A program made the translations under genes and the position numbers. Below, in pieces: positions 46,305-54,749 of a stretch of 64,000 nucleotides of DNA. The notes beneath the pieces are model-generated. The model had not been told where the DNA came from. It made no database searches and saw nothing but the letters and a program-made list of their open reading frames with translations. The DNA is from Antarcticirhabdus aurantiaca (GTDB lineage: Bacteria; Pseudomonadota; Alphaproteobacteria; Rhizobiales; Rhizobiaceae), in contig NZ_VTOM01000009.1 in assembly GCF_009765365.1 (NCBI RefSeq), positions 62,001 to 126,000 on the forward strand. The letters run 5' to 3'. Positions within the stretch are counted from its first letter, which is position 1. Each line of letters starts with the position of its first letter.

Positions 46305-48005
46305 ATGGAACGCGTCCCGCCGCGGCGGCCGTTCAGCGGCAAGGTCGTTCTCTTCGTGAGGATTGTCGCCCGCCGTCGCGTCACCGCGCGAGAGCTGCGC
46401 CTGGCTTCCGGCCTCGCGCTCGGGGCCTTCATCCTCTGCCACTTCCTCAACCACGCCCTCGGTCTCGTCTCGGTGCGGGCCATGGAGGCGGCCCGACCCT
46501 TTCTGTCCGCGCCCTGGCGGACGCTTCCCGGCACAGTGCTTCTTTACGGATCGCTTGCCGTCCACTTCGCGCTGACCCTCGCCAGCCTCTACGAGCGGCG
46601 CACGCTCCGCATGTCCGTCAAGGAAGCGGGTCAGACCGCGCTCGGGTTGGCCCTGCCCTTTCTTCTCATCGGCCACGTCGTCGGTACGCGCATCGACTTC
46701 GCCCTGACCGGCACAGAGGCGACCTACCCCGCCATCGTCGAGAGCCTCTGGGTTCGGAATCCGCTGAACGGGGTGCGGCAGGTTGTGGCTCTCGTCGTAG
46801 CGTGGCTCCACTTTTGCCTCGGCCTGTTCTTCTGGCTGAGGGTCAAGCCCGTCTTTGCCCTGTGGCAGCCCTACCTCCTCGCCGCTGGCATCCTCGTTCC
46901 CGTGCTGTCCGCGCTCGGCTTCGTATCGGCCGGCAAGGAGATCGCGGCGGGCGGAGCTGCCGTCATCCAGCGCGTCGGCGAGACGCCCGACTGGATCGCT
47001 CCGGCCATCGGCACGGCCCTCGCCGTTCCGATCATGCTCGTCCTCGTCGCGCGAAGCGTGCGTGCCGCCCGCCGCCGGCGCGATCGCATCCGCATCGGCT
47101 ACCCCGATGGACGCTCGGTGGACGTGCCGCGAGGCTACAGCATTCTGGAAGCCAGCCGCAGCGCCAGGATCCCGCATCAATCGGTCTGCGGCGGGCGGGC
47201 ACGCTGCTCCACCTGCCGCGTCGAGATCCTGCACGGCGCGAACGGTCAGCCCGCCCCGGACGCCGCGGAGCGGGCGACGCTCCAGCGCATCGGCGCCGGG
47301 CCGCGGGTCCGCTTGGCCTGCCAGTTCCGGCCCACACGCGACGTGGAGGTCATCCCGCTCGTCGACGCGAGCACCCCGCCGGGCATTCGGCTGGGGGCGA
47401 CCATGCTCGACGTCCACCCCGCCGCCTTCGGCGAGGAGCGGGAGATCGTGGTGATGTTCTGCGACATCCGCGGCTTCACGCGCCTTTCCGAGCACCGCCT
47501 GCCGTTCGACGTCGTGTTCATCCTGAACCGCTACTTCGAACTGGTCGGCCGAGCCGTGACCGACAATGGCGGGGTGGTGGACAAGTTCGTCGGCGACGGC
47601 GCGATGGCGCTGTTCGGCCTTTCGGTGCCTCCGGCGACAGCCGCCGCCCAGGCGCTCGCCGCCGCCGAGCGGATCATCGCCGACCTGCGCGATCTGAACG
47701 AGACCCTGAAGCGCGAGTTGATCGAGCCGCTGCGGGTCGCCGTCGCGCTTCACCAGGGTCCCGCCATCATCGGCGAGATCGGTTACGGCGCGACGGCCAG
47801 CCTGACGGCGGTGGGCGATACGATCAATGTCGCCAGCCGGCTGGAAGCGGCGGCCAAGGCGGCCGACGCGGAGCTGCTGGTGTCCGACGAGGTCATGCGC
47901 CGCTCGGACATCTCCATCGACGGCTTCGAACTGAAGATTCTCGACGTGCGCGGCCGGTCCCGTCCGCTCGAGGTCTGGGTGCGGAGTGCCACCCGTCCAA
48001 ACTGA
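46305..48005 (+). CDS. Membrane-anchored redox-type class III adenylate cyclase with [2Fe-2S] domain
   Basis: A 566-residue three-part fusion. Residues about 30-250 form six membrane helices with histidines suited to haem ligation (LCHFLNH at 45-50, His87, His124, His169), like a succinate-dehydrogenase anchor. Residues 262-355 are a plant-type ferredoxin with Cys295, Cys301, Cys304 and Cys339. Residues 378-560 are a class III cyclase with metal Asp387 (MFCDIRGFT), DKFVGDGAMALFG and catalytic NVASRLE. Related redox-linked cyclases (S. meliloti CyaC type) are described as haem-containing. Electron flow in the membrane probably sets cAMP output. Monocistronic. Confidence 0.93.
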   Translation: MERVPPRRPFSGKVVLFVRIVARRRVTARELRLASGLALGAFILCHFLNHALGLVSVRAMEAARPFLSAPWRTLPGTVLLYGSLAVHFALTLASLYERRTLRMSVKEAGQTALGLALPFLLIGHVVGTRIDFALTGTEATYPAIVESLWVRNPLNGVRQVVALVVAWLHFCLGLFFWLRVKPVFALWQPYLLAAGILVPVLSALGFVSAGKEIAAGGAAVIQRVGETPDWIAPAIGTALAVPIMLVLVARSVRAARRRRDRIRIGYPDGRSVDVPRGYSILEASRSARIPHQSVCGGRARCSTCRVEILHGANGQPAPDAAERATLQRIGAGPRVRLACQFRPTRDVEVIPLVDASTPPGIRLGATMLDVHPAAFGEEREIVVMFCDIRGFTRLSEHRLPFDVVFILNRYFELVGRAVTDNGGVVDKFVGDGAMALFGLSVPPATAAAQALAAAERIIADLRDLNETLKRELIEPLRVAVALHQGPAIIGEIGYGATASLTAVGDTINVASRLEAAAKAADAELLVSDEVMRRSDISIDGFELKILDVRGRSRPLEVWVRSATRPN

Positions 48006-48081
48006 CCGGGCGAAGCGCTTGTCGACCTGCGACCCACCTCGATCCTCGCGTCGAACGCTTTTCCCAGGCGAGCGGATCACC

Positions 48082-51000
48082 TCACCGCAGCGGAAGATCG
48101 ATCGTGCAACGCACGCCGTTTCGTCCCAGCTCGTAGGAGGTCTCGGCCTGAAGCTGATAGGGCAAGGCTTTCTCGATCAGCATGCGCCCGTAGCCGCCTC
48201 CCCGCGGCGCGGCTCCCTCGTCGGGCATGTCGGACACACCGCTCTCGATCCATTCGACCTGCAGACGGTCGAGGAGCGCCTCGTCCTTGTGCAGGCGCCA
48301 CACGACGCGAAGCTGCCCTTCGTCCGTCGACAAAGCACCGTACTTCACCGCGTTGGTCGCGAGTTCGTGGATCGCCAGCGCGAAGGTCTGGATCGTCGCC
48401 GATCGCAGGCGCACGCCCGCCGGTCCGTCGAGCATCACGCGCTCGCTCCTGCCGTCGTCGGGGAAACCGCGGGCGCCGAGTTCGGTTCGGATCAGCTGAT
48501 CGAAGGTGACGCGGTCGCCGCTTTCCAGCTTCGACAGGAGACCGTTGATCCGCGACAGAGCGCCCAAGCGCTCGCGAAATGTCGGCAGGAACATCTCGAG
48601 GCTGCCCGCACCGTCGGCCGTTCGGTCGGCCATGGATCGAATGACGCCGAGGAGGTTGCGCGTCCTGTGCTGGAGCTCGGCGACGAGGACGTTCTGGCGC
48701 TCCTGAAGCTGGCGCAGGTCGTCGATGTCCGTCGATGTGCCGAGCCATTCCGTAATCCGGCCGTCCTCGTCGCGCACAGGCAGGGCGCGGTTCTGGAACC
48801 AACGATGCCGCCCTTCGCCGGCGTGGAAGAGCCGCGTTTCCATCGCGAGGGCGGACGAGCCGTTCGCCTCCCGCCAGCCTGCCAGCGCCCTGTCCCGGTC
48901 ATCGGGATGCAGCGCCTTCAGCCACCCGTGGCCGCGGCTTTCCTCGAGCGTCTGGCCGGTGAAGCTGCTCCATTGCGGGCTTGCCCAGGTCCACTCGCCT
49001 CCGTCGACGGCGCGCCAGACGAGCTGCGGGATGCCTTGGATCACCGTCCAGAGCCGACGCTGGTTCTCGCGCAGCCGCTCGCCCATTTCCTTCTGCTCGG
49101 TGACGTCCTGGGTGATGCCGCCGACATGGGTGATCTGACCACCGGCATCGCGGATCGGGAAGCCGGAGTCCTGGATCCAGCGCACCCGTCCGTCATCCGC
49201 ACGCCGGATGCGGTAGGCGATCTGGATGTTCTCACCCTCCAGGACACGCCAAAGATCCGTGAGGGCCTGCTCCCGATCGTCGGGATGCATCAGCTCGCGC
49301 CAGCGCGCCAGATCGCGGAGGACCGCGTCGCGACCCTCGCCCCAGATCCTCTCGAAGGCCGGACTGAGATAGGTGAGCTGGCGCGTGCGCGCGTCCACGA
49401 TCCACAGGACGTCCGTCGAGTTCTCGGCAAAGGAGCGGAATCGCTCCTCGCTTTCCCTCAGCCTGGCCGCAGCCGCCGCCTCTCTCAGACGCAGCACCTC
49501 GGCCTGATCGCGCTTCCAGTCGCTGATCTCCTTGGTGGTGGTGGCGACGCCGTCGTTGAGCTTGACGACCGACTGGTAGTACCAGCCGTCGAACTGCTCG
49601 TGCACGTAATGATGCTCGGCCTGTTCGGGCACCCCGGTCTGCGTCACACGCTTGAAGGCGTCGAAGATGCCCTCGGCGACGACCCCCGGATTGTGCTCCA
49701 GCAAGCTTTTTCCGCGCATCTCGCCGAGCTGGCATTCGGAGGCGTGGTTGTTGAGGATCCAGTTGAAGTCGACGATTTCGCCTGCGTTGTTCCAGACCGC
49801 CTCGAAGACCTGGATCATGTCGGTGGAGGAGTCCATCGTCGCGCGCAGGAGGTCCCGCCCCGCCTTCAGCTCGGCCGTTGCGTCCTCGACGCGCCGTTCC
49901 AGTTCGATGCGGTGCTTTTCTTCGGCCGCTCTCAGCGTCTCGGCGGCCACGCGTCGCTCGGTGATGTCGCTGGCGGCGCCGAACCATTCGGCGATCTCGC
50001 CATCCGGCCCGATCAGCGGAACGGCACGCGAAAGAACCCAGCCGATGCGGCCGTCGGCAAACCGGACGCGGTGCTCCAGGTCGAAGAGCGACTTGGTCTG
50101 GATGGCCTCCTCGATCCCGGCGACCACCCGCGGGCGATCCTCGTCCAAGATGTACCGGTCGATCCAGCTCTCGACGGGCCCGGCGTCGCCGGAAAGGGTG
50201 TCGTTGTCGAGCTGGTACATCATCTGCCAGTCGGGGCTCATGCGGTAGATCGAATAGGTGCCCGCGGTCACCAGCGCTCGGAAGCGCTCCTCGCTCTTCC
50301 TGAGCGCGCTTTCGGCACGGCGACGAGCGCTGAGGTCGACGGTGACGGCGATGATGGTCGACGGTCCGTCCGAAGCCAGAAGCGGCGTCAGAATGCTGTT
50401 GGCCGGGATAAGCTCGCCATTCGGGCGCCGGTAATGCTTGTCCAGCGACGTGGCTTCGCCGGTCGCGAGGCTCTGGCGCAGGGCCGACACGGATGGGAGC
50501 ACATCCAGCTCGTGCGTCACGTCGCCAACCGACATGCCGACGAGCTCGTCCGGCGTGCGGCCGAGGATATGGCAGAGCTCCCTGTTGACGCGCAGGAAGT
50601 GGCCCTCCGCACTGATGACGGACAAGCCCACCGGCGCCGTGTCGAAGACGGCGCGGAAGCGGACGTCCCGCCGACGTTCGCGCTCCTCGACGTCGCGCAG
50701 GCGCTGAATCTTGTGGAGGCGGTCGACGACCGGGCCGATGATGGTGGCGTAGGTCCGCAGGACGTCGATGTCCGCGTCGGAGAAGTCGCGAGGCTCGTTC
50801 GCGTCCACCTGAAGGATTCCGTAGGCGCGCCGGCCGGACATGAAGATCGGCACATTGGCGACCGCGCGAACGCCTTCGTCCGTCAGAAAGCCGGCGAAGG
50901 TGAAGCGGTTCTCGTCCCGGATGTCGCGCGTGATCACGGGTCGGCCCGTCTGAATGGCGACGCGTTCCGAAGAGGTCGCGTCCACCGCAAACCTCAGGCG

Positions 51001-51219
51001 GCCGATGGTCTCGGGCTTCCAGCCAAGACCGGCTCGAACAAGCAGCTCCGTCTCACCGTCCTGGATCTCCAGGACCACAGCGCGGTGGGTGCCCAGCGCA
51101 TTCCTCACGAGGCGGCAGGCTTGTGTCAGCACCTCGTCGAGATCGTCCGAGGCGAGGGCGAACTCACCGAAGTCGGCGAGTCCCTGCTGTCGCTCGCCTC
51201 GATGCCCACGGTTGTCCAT
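48082..51219 (-). CDS. GAF/multi-PAS HWE-family sensor histidine kinase
   Basis: A 1045-residue soluble kinase. A GAF domain (about 15-180) is followed by five PAS domains starting near FRAVFDTAPVGLSVI, FRALVTAGTYSIYRM, LRATMDSSTDMIQVF, FRSFAENSTDVLWIV and LWTVIQGIPQLVWRA. The transmitter has the HWE-type phospho-acceptor LQHRTRNLLGVIRSMADRT, then HELATNAVKYGALST and GGGYGRMLIEKALPYQL. HWE kinases often feed the general stress response or light and redox signalling. No response regulator or PhyR/EcfG gene is adjacent. ATG 51219 is chosen because AGGGGA precedes it, over an upstream ATG at 51273. Confidence 0.93.
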   Translation of the reverse strand: MDNRGHRGERQQGLADFGEFALASDDLDEVLTQACRLVRNALGTHRAVVLEIQDGETELLVRAGLGWKPETIGRLRFAVDATSSERVAIQTGRPVITRDIRDENRFTFAGFLTDEGVRAVANVPIFMSGRRAYGILQVDANEPRDFSDADIDVLRTYATIIGPVVDRLHKIQRLRDVEERERRRDVRFRAVFDTAPVGLSVISAEGHFLRVNRELCHILGRTPDELVGMSVGDVTHELDVLPSVSALRQSLATGEATSLDKHYRRPNGELIPANSILTPLLASDGPSTIIAVTVDLSARRRAESALRKSEERFRALVTAGTYSIYRMSPDWQMMYQLDNDTLSGDAGPVESWIDRYILDEDRPRVVAGIEEAIQTKSLFDLEHRVRFADGRIGWVLSRAVPLIGPDGEIAEWFGAASDITERRVAAETLRAAEEKHRIELERRVEDATAELKAGRDLLRATMDSSTDMIQVFEAVWNNAGEIVDFNWILNNHASECQLGEMRGKSLLEHNPGVVAEGIFDAFKRVTQTGVPEQAEHHYVHEQFDGWYYQSVVKLNDGVATTTKEISDWKRDQAEVLRLREAAAAARLRESEERFRSFAENSTDVLWIVDARTRQLTYLSPAFERIWGEGRDAVLRDLARWRELMHPDDREQALTDLWRVLEGENIQIAYRIRRADDGRVRWIQDSGFPIRDAGGQITHVGGITQDVTEQKEMGERLRENQRRLWTVIQGIPQLVWRAVDGGEWTWASPQWSSFTGQTLEESRGHGWLKALHPDDRDRALAGWREANGSSALAMETRLFHAGEGRHRWFQNRALPVRDEDGRITEWLGTSTDIDDLRQLQERQNVLVAELQHRTRNLLGVIRSMADRTADGAGSLEMFLPTFRERLGALSRINGLLSKLESGDRVTFDQLIRTELGARGFPDDGRSERVMLDGPAGVRLRSATIQTFALAIHELATNAVKYGALSTDEGQLRVVWRLHKDEALLDRLQVEWIESGVSDMPDEGAAPRGGGYGRMLIEKALPYQLQAETSYELGRNGVRCTIDLPLR

Positions 51220-51462
51220 ACTCGATCCCCTGCGCTGGGTTGAAGCTACCGCAAGCTCAAGGACAACGCGCAACAGGAGGATGCTTTGCTCTGCGTTAAC
51301 TAGCCGGCTACAGACGGTTGAGTTTTACGCTCCTTGTTCAACCGAACGTATGCCGCCGAATTCGCCGGCGCTTTGCATGAGGGTCCACGGTTCCGACCCT
51401 GCCCCGTGAAACGGATCTCGACGAAGTGAGAAGCCTCAAGGGTCGAGCCCGCCGACCGCCTG

Positions 51463-51936
51463 TCAGAACCCGCTCAACACGCGTAGATGCCGGTGCTCGT
51501 GGTTCGTGCCGGTCGGATGGGCATGCGAATGCCGCTCTTCGGCGACCGGGATCAGGCAGAGAGACCCATGGAGGACGCCGCGCTCGGCGAACAGCGCCTC
51601 GGCATAGGCCGATACGTCGCCCACCCGTCCCCGCATCAGCATCACGTCGATCGACGTGGTGTGGTCGAGCGGGGCCGACAGAACAGCGACCGTCTCATCG
51701 TGCCGGTCCAGGCGGCCTTGGGGCACCCGCGTCGCGAGGCTGCGGACCGACTGGTCGATCGCGCAGCTGACGACGCCGAAGCAGTGCGCCCCGGCCGGCG
51801 CCTCGGGGCGCGCCGACAGTCCGCGTCGCACGAGATCGCGGATCGCCTCGGACCGGTTGGCCGCGCCGACGCTCTCCATATAGGCGTCGAGCGCGACTGC
51901 GAGATCGTCGTCGATCGCGATGGTTGTCCGACGCAT
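51463..51936 (-). CDS. nikR: NikR-family nickel-responsive repressor lacking canonical nickel ligands
   Basis: A 157-residue ribbon-helix-helix regulator. MRRTTIAIDDDLAVALDAYM and NRSEAIRDLVRRGL match NikR, and the C-terminal ACT-like domain is recognisable (MLMRGRVGDVSAYAEALFAERGVLHGSLCLIP). Numbering runs in step with E. coli NikR, yet the four high-affinity ligands are replaced: His76 to Leu, His87 to Ser, His89 to Pro, Cys95 to Ser. His92 remains. The C-terminus is His-rich (six His in the last 25 residues), and Cys52, Cys58 and Cys127 are extra candidates. It is divergent from nikK, whose promoter carries a perfect NikR site. Confidence 0.9.
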   Translation of the reverse strand: MRRTTIAIDDDLAVALDAYMESVGAANRSEAIRDLVRRGLSARPEAPAGAHCFGVVSCAIDQSVRSLATRVPQGRLDRHDETVAVLSAPLDHTTSIDVMLMRGRVGDVSAYAEALFAERGVLHGSLCLIPVAEERHSHAHPTGTNHEHRHLRVLSGF

Positions 51937-52014
51937 GGCCAATGGCTCTCCGATGATCCTCGCAGAATAAGCCGATGTAGAAGGCCGCACAACGAACCTC
52001 CGCGTCAGGAACCC

Positions 52015-52044
52015 TTGCCGGTGGTCGCGCTCCGGACGTATGAT
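52015..52044 (+). promoter_or_regulatory. Candidate sigma-70-type promoter of nikK
   Basis: TTGCCG at 52015-52020 and TATGAT at 52039-52044 are separated by 18 bases. The -10 differs from TATAAT at one base and overlaps the left NikR half-site, so bound NikR would block polymerase. The transcript would start near 52051, leaving a leader of about 27 bases. Confidence 0.55.
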
Positions 52045-52065
52045 CCGTCGATAAGAATTTCATAC
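52038..52065. promoter_or_regulatory. Perfect NikR operator upstream of nikK
   Basis: GTATGA at 52038-52043 and TCATAC at 52060-52065 with exactly 16 bases between: the full E. coli NikR operator consensus (GTATGA-N16-TCATAC). It ends 12 bases before the GTG start of nikK and overlaps the likely -10. Confidence 0.93.
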
Positions 52066-52077
52066 TCGGAGTGCGCC

Positions 52078-52860
52078 GTGACCTGTCTTCCTGGCACTCT
52101 CGGGCGGTCCGCCGCCCTATGCCTGATGCTCGCCTCGACGCCGGCGCTCGCCCATTTCCAGGAGATCATCCCGTCGGCCGACGTCGTGCCGGAGGGGGGC
52201 AGCGTGACCGTCGACATGATCTTCACTCATCCCTTCGACGGCGGTCCCGCGATGGACATGAAGCGCCCCGTGCAGGTGGGCGTCCTCAAGAACGGGACGA
52301 AGAGCGACCTGTCCGGCTCGATCGCGGAAAAGCCGGCGGGCGACGCCACCGGCTGGACGCTGGCGCACGAGGTGAGCGAGCCGGGCGCCGCGATCTTCTA
52401 TGTCGAGCCCCAGCCCTATTTCGAGCCGGCCGAGAACAAGCAGATCATCCATTATGCCAAGGTGGTGGTGGACGGCTTCGCGTCCGGCGAGGGCTGGGAC
52501 GCGCTCGTGGGCCTCCCGGTCGAGATCCGTCCGCTGACCCGGCCGACCGGACTTTGGACCGGCAACCAGTTCTCCGGCGTCGTACTGAAGAACGGCGCGC
52601 CCGTGCCCTTCGCCGAGATCGAGGTCGAGTTCATCAACGACGGCACGGTGAAGGCTCCGAACGACGCTTTCGTCACCCAGGTGATCAAGGCCGACGCCAA
52701 CGGCACCTTCTCCTACACCATGCCGCGCGGCGGCTGGTGGGGCTTCGCGGCGCTGGTGGAAGGCGACCAGCCCGGCAAGTCTCCGGACGGTCAGGACGTC
52801 GCCATCGAGGAGGGCGGCCTCATCTGGGTGAGGACGACCGATATGTCCGGCTCGAATTAG
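52078..52860 (+). CDS. nikK: NikK, periplasmic nickel-binding component (DUF4198)
   Basis: A 260-residue secreted protein that feeds nickel to the ECF-type transporter encoded next to it. Signal peptide: LGRSAALCLMLASTPALA, cleaved before HFQEIIPSADVVPEGG, leaving a His at the mature N-terminus that can bind metal. The DUF4198 pattern includes FTHPFDGGPAMDMKRPVQVGV and FEPAENKQIIHYAKVVVDGF. GTG 52078 is chosen because GGAG lies at 52068-52071 and the signal begins here. First gene of nikKMLQO, behind the NikR operator. Confidence 0.9.
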   Translation: MTCLPGTLGRSAALCLMLASTPALAHFQEIIPSADVVPEGGSVTVDMIFTHPFDGGPAMDMKRPVQVGVLKNGTKSDLSGSIAEKPAGDATGWTLAHEVSEPGAAIFYVEPQPYFEPAENKQIIHYAKVVVDGFASGEGWDALVGLPVEIRPLTRPTGLWTGNQFSGVVLKNGAPVPFAEIEVEFINDGTVKAPNDAFVTQVIKADANGTFSYTMPRGGWWGFAALVEGDQPGKSPDGQDVAIEEGGLIWVRTTDMSGSN

Positions 52861-52870
52861 GCACGCCCCG

Positions 52871-53485
52871 ATGGCCCACATCGCCGACGGTCTCCTTTCC
52901 GTGCCGGTGCTGCTCTGCGGTGCCGGCATGGCGGCCGCCGGCGTCGGGCTCGGGCTGCGGCGGCTCGACGACCGCCTGATCCCGCGGGCCGGTATTCTCG
53001 CCGCAGCGGTGTTCGTCGGCTCGCTGGTGTCGATCCCCGTCGGCCCGTCCAGCGTGCACGTCCTGATGAGCGGGGCGATGGGTCTCATGCTCGGCATCGC
53101 CACCTTTCCGGCAGTGCTGGTCATCCTGTCGCTGCAGGCGCTGCTGTTCGGCTTCGGCGGACTGACGACGCTGGGCGTCAACACGGTCAACATCGCGCTG
53201 CCGGGCGTCGTCTTCGCCATGCTCCTCGGCCCCGCGATACGGCGCGCCGGCCACGCGACGACGCGCGCGGCGCTCGCCGGCCTCGTCGGCGCCCTCTCGG
53301 TCGCGGGCACCGGGGGTCTCGTCGCCCTGTCGCTCGCTCTCTCGTCCTCGGACTACGCGCCGGTCGCCAGCGTGATCATCGCCACCTACGTGCCGCTGAT
53401 GATCGGCGAGGCGTTCGTGACCGCGACGATCGTGTCCTTCCTCGCCCGCGTGCATCCGGACGCGCTGCGGCCGGTCACCTCATGA
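52871..53485 (+). CDS. nikM: NikM, substrate-specificity subunit of nickel ECF transporter
   Basis: A 204-residue membrane protein of the CbiM/NikM family with six or seven helices. It begins MAHIADGLLS; the N-terminal His is the family's metal entry ligand. IPVGPSSVHVLMSGAMGLMLGIATFPAVLVILSLQALLFGFGGLTTLGVNTVNIALPG contains the His and Asn sites expected for nickel coordination. Starts 10 bases after nikK. It is followed, with a 4-base overlap, by nikL. Confidence 0.93.
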   Translation: MAHIADGLLSVPVLLCGAGMAAAGVGLGLRRLDDRLIPRAGILAAAVFVGSLVSIPVGPSSVHVLMSGAMGLMLGIATFPAVLVILSLQALLFGFGGLTTLGVNTVNIALPGVVFAMLLGPAIRRAGHATTRAALAGLVGALSVAGTGGLVALSLALSSSDYAPVASVIIATYVPLMIGEAFVTATIVSFLARVHPDALRPVTS

Positions 53486-54039
53486 AGCGCGTCGCCGCCG
53501 CGCTGCTGATCGCGCTCGCCCTCGCCTCCCCGGCCGCGGCTCACAAGCTCAAGGTGTTTGCTACCGTCGAGGGACAGGCCGTCCGGGGCTACGCCTTCTT
53601 CATCGGAGGAGGCCGACCGAACGGCAGCCCCTGGATCGCGAAGGACGCCGCCGGCAAGGTCGTCGCTTCCGGCACCACGGACGCCGAGGGCCGCTTCGCC
53701 TTCGCGCTTCCTGCCGCGGCGACCACGGATCTGACCGTGACGGTCGACACGCAGGAGGCCCATGTCGCCTCGGCGACCTTGGCGGCAAGCCGGCTGGCCG
53801 GAGCATCCTCGACCGCGCCGCCCGCCCCCGCACCCGCCGACGGCGCAGCGGATGCGGGGGGCGACGAGGCGAGGCTCGCCGCGCTGATCGGCGCCGCTGT
53901 GCAGAAGGAGATCGAGCCGCTGATGGAGCGGCTGGAAGCGATGGATGCGCGGCTGCGTTTCACCGACATGCTCTCCGGCGTGTTCCTGATCATCGGCCTT
54001 GCCGGCATCGGGCTCTGGGCGCGGGGGCTACGACGCTGA
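53482..54039 (+). CDS. nikL: NikL, auxiliary membrane component of nickel transporter
   Basis: A 185-residue protein with a signal peptide ending PAAAHKLKVFA, a small beta domain (VEGQAVRGYAFFIGGG...DAEGRFAFALP), a Pro/Ala-rich spacer, a helical region and one C-terminal membrane helix (MLSGVFLIIGLAGIGLWARGL). The same layout is seen in NikL of nikKMLQO systems, where it complements NikM. His21 at the mature N-terminus may bind nickel. Overlaps both neighbours, so translation is coupled. Confidence 0.88.
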   Translation: MKRVAAALLIALALASPAAAHKLKVFATVEGQAVRGYAFFIGGGRPNGSPWIAKDAAGKVVASGTTDAEGRFAFALPAAATTDLTVTVDTQEAHVASATLAASRLAGASSTAPPAPAPADGAADAGGDEARLAALIGAAVQKEIEPLMERLEAMDARLRFTDMLSGVFLIIGLAGIGLWARGLRR

Positions 54040-54749
54040 TCGCCCTGAGCGACCCGCGTCTGCGCCTCGTCGCCGCGCTTGTCGCGGTTTGCGCGATCTC
54101 GCTCCTCCAGACGCTGCCGGTCGCCGCGGTCGTGTTCTCGGTCGCCGTTCTCGTCGCGGCGCTGCATCGCACGGAGCGTCGGCTCTGGTCTCGATTGCTG
54201 CACGTCGAGATGTTCGCTCTCCTGCTCTTCGTGACGCTCCCCTTCACCATGCCCGGTCCGACCCTCGCCACGCTCGGGCCTCTCCACGTCAGCAGCACCG
54301 GCCTTTGGCGCGCGTCGCTCGTCGCGCTCAAGGTTTCGGCCTGCGTTCTGGTTCTCCTCGTCCTCCTGAACGGCCTAGAGCCGGAACGGCTCGGCGCGAC
54401 GCTGCGGGCGCTGCACGTGCCGGAGAAGCTCACCCGCCTCTTCGTGATGACGGCCCGCTATGTCGCGCTGATCCGCGAGGAAGCGCGGCGGCTGAGCGAG
54501 GCCATGCGCGCGCGCGGTTTCACACCCCGCTCGAACCGCCATACCTGGCGCAGCTACGGCAATCTTCTCGGCATGATCCTGGTGCGCGCGCTGGACCGGG
54601 CCGAGCGCGTGCAGGAAGCCATGCTCTGCCGCGGCTTCGCCGGACACTACCCCGATGTGCCGCTGCCCCTGCCGCGCTCCCGCGATTGGGCGCTCTTCGC
54701 GCTGCTCCTCGGCGCCGCCGTTCTCGCCGTGACGACCGATCGCCTATGA
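54036..54749 (+). CDS. nikQ: NikQ, transmembrane coupling subunit of nickel ECF transporter
   Basis: A CbiQ/EcfT-type membrane protein. The conserved coupling motifs for the ATPase are visible: LSEAMRARGF near residue 155 and ERVQEAMLCRGF near 190, the A-R-G pair that contacts NikO. Five helices. The start is uncertain: full family length (237 residues) requires a CTG at 54036 overlapping the nikL stop; the first ATG/GTG/TTG in frame is GTG 54132, which would delete part of the first helix. A GGGGG stretch lies before the CTG. Confidence 0.85.
   Translation: MIALSDPRLRLVAALVAVCAISLLQTLPVAAVVFSVAVLVAALHRTERRLWSRLLHVEMFALLLFVTLPFTMPGPTLATLGPLHVSSTGLWRASLVALKVSACVLVLLVLLNGLEPERLGATLRALHVPEKLTRLFVMTARYVALIREEARRLSEAMRARGFTPRSNRHTWRSYGNLLGMILVRALDRAERVQEAMLCRGFAGHYPDVPLPLPRSRDWALFALLLGAAVLAVTTDRL

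Noticed and set aside
47986-51243. Plus-strand open frame of over 1000 codons opposite the sensor kinase
   Set aside because: The minus strand encodes recognisable GAF, PAS and HWE-kinase domains; the plus-strand translation shows no domain or hydrophobic pattern.
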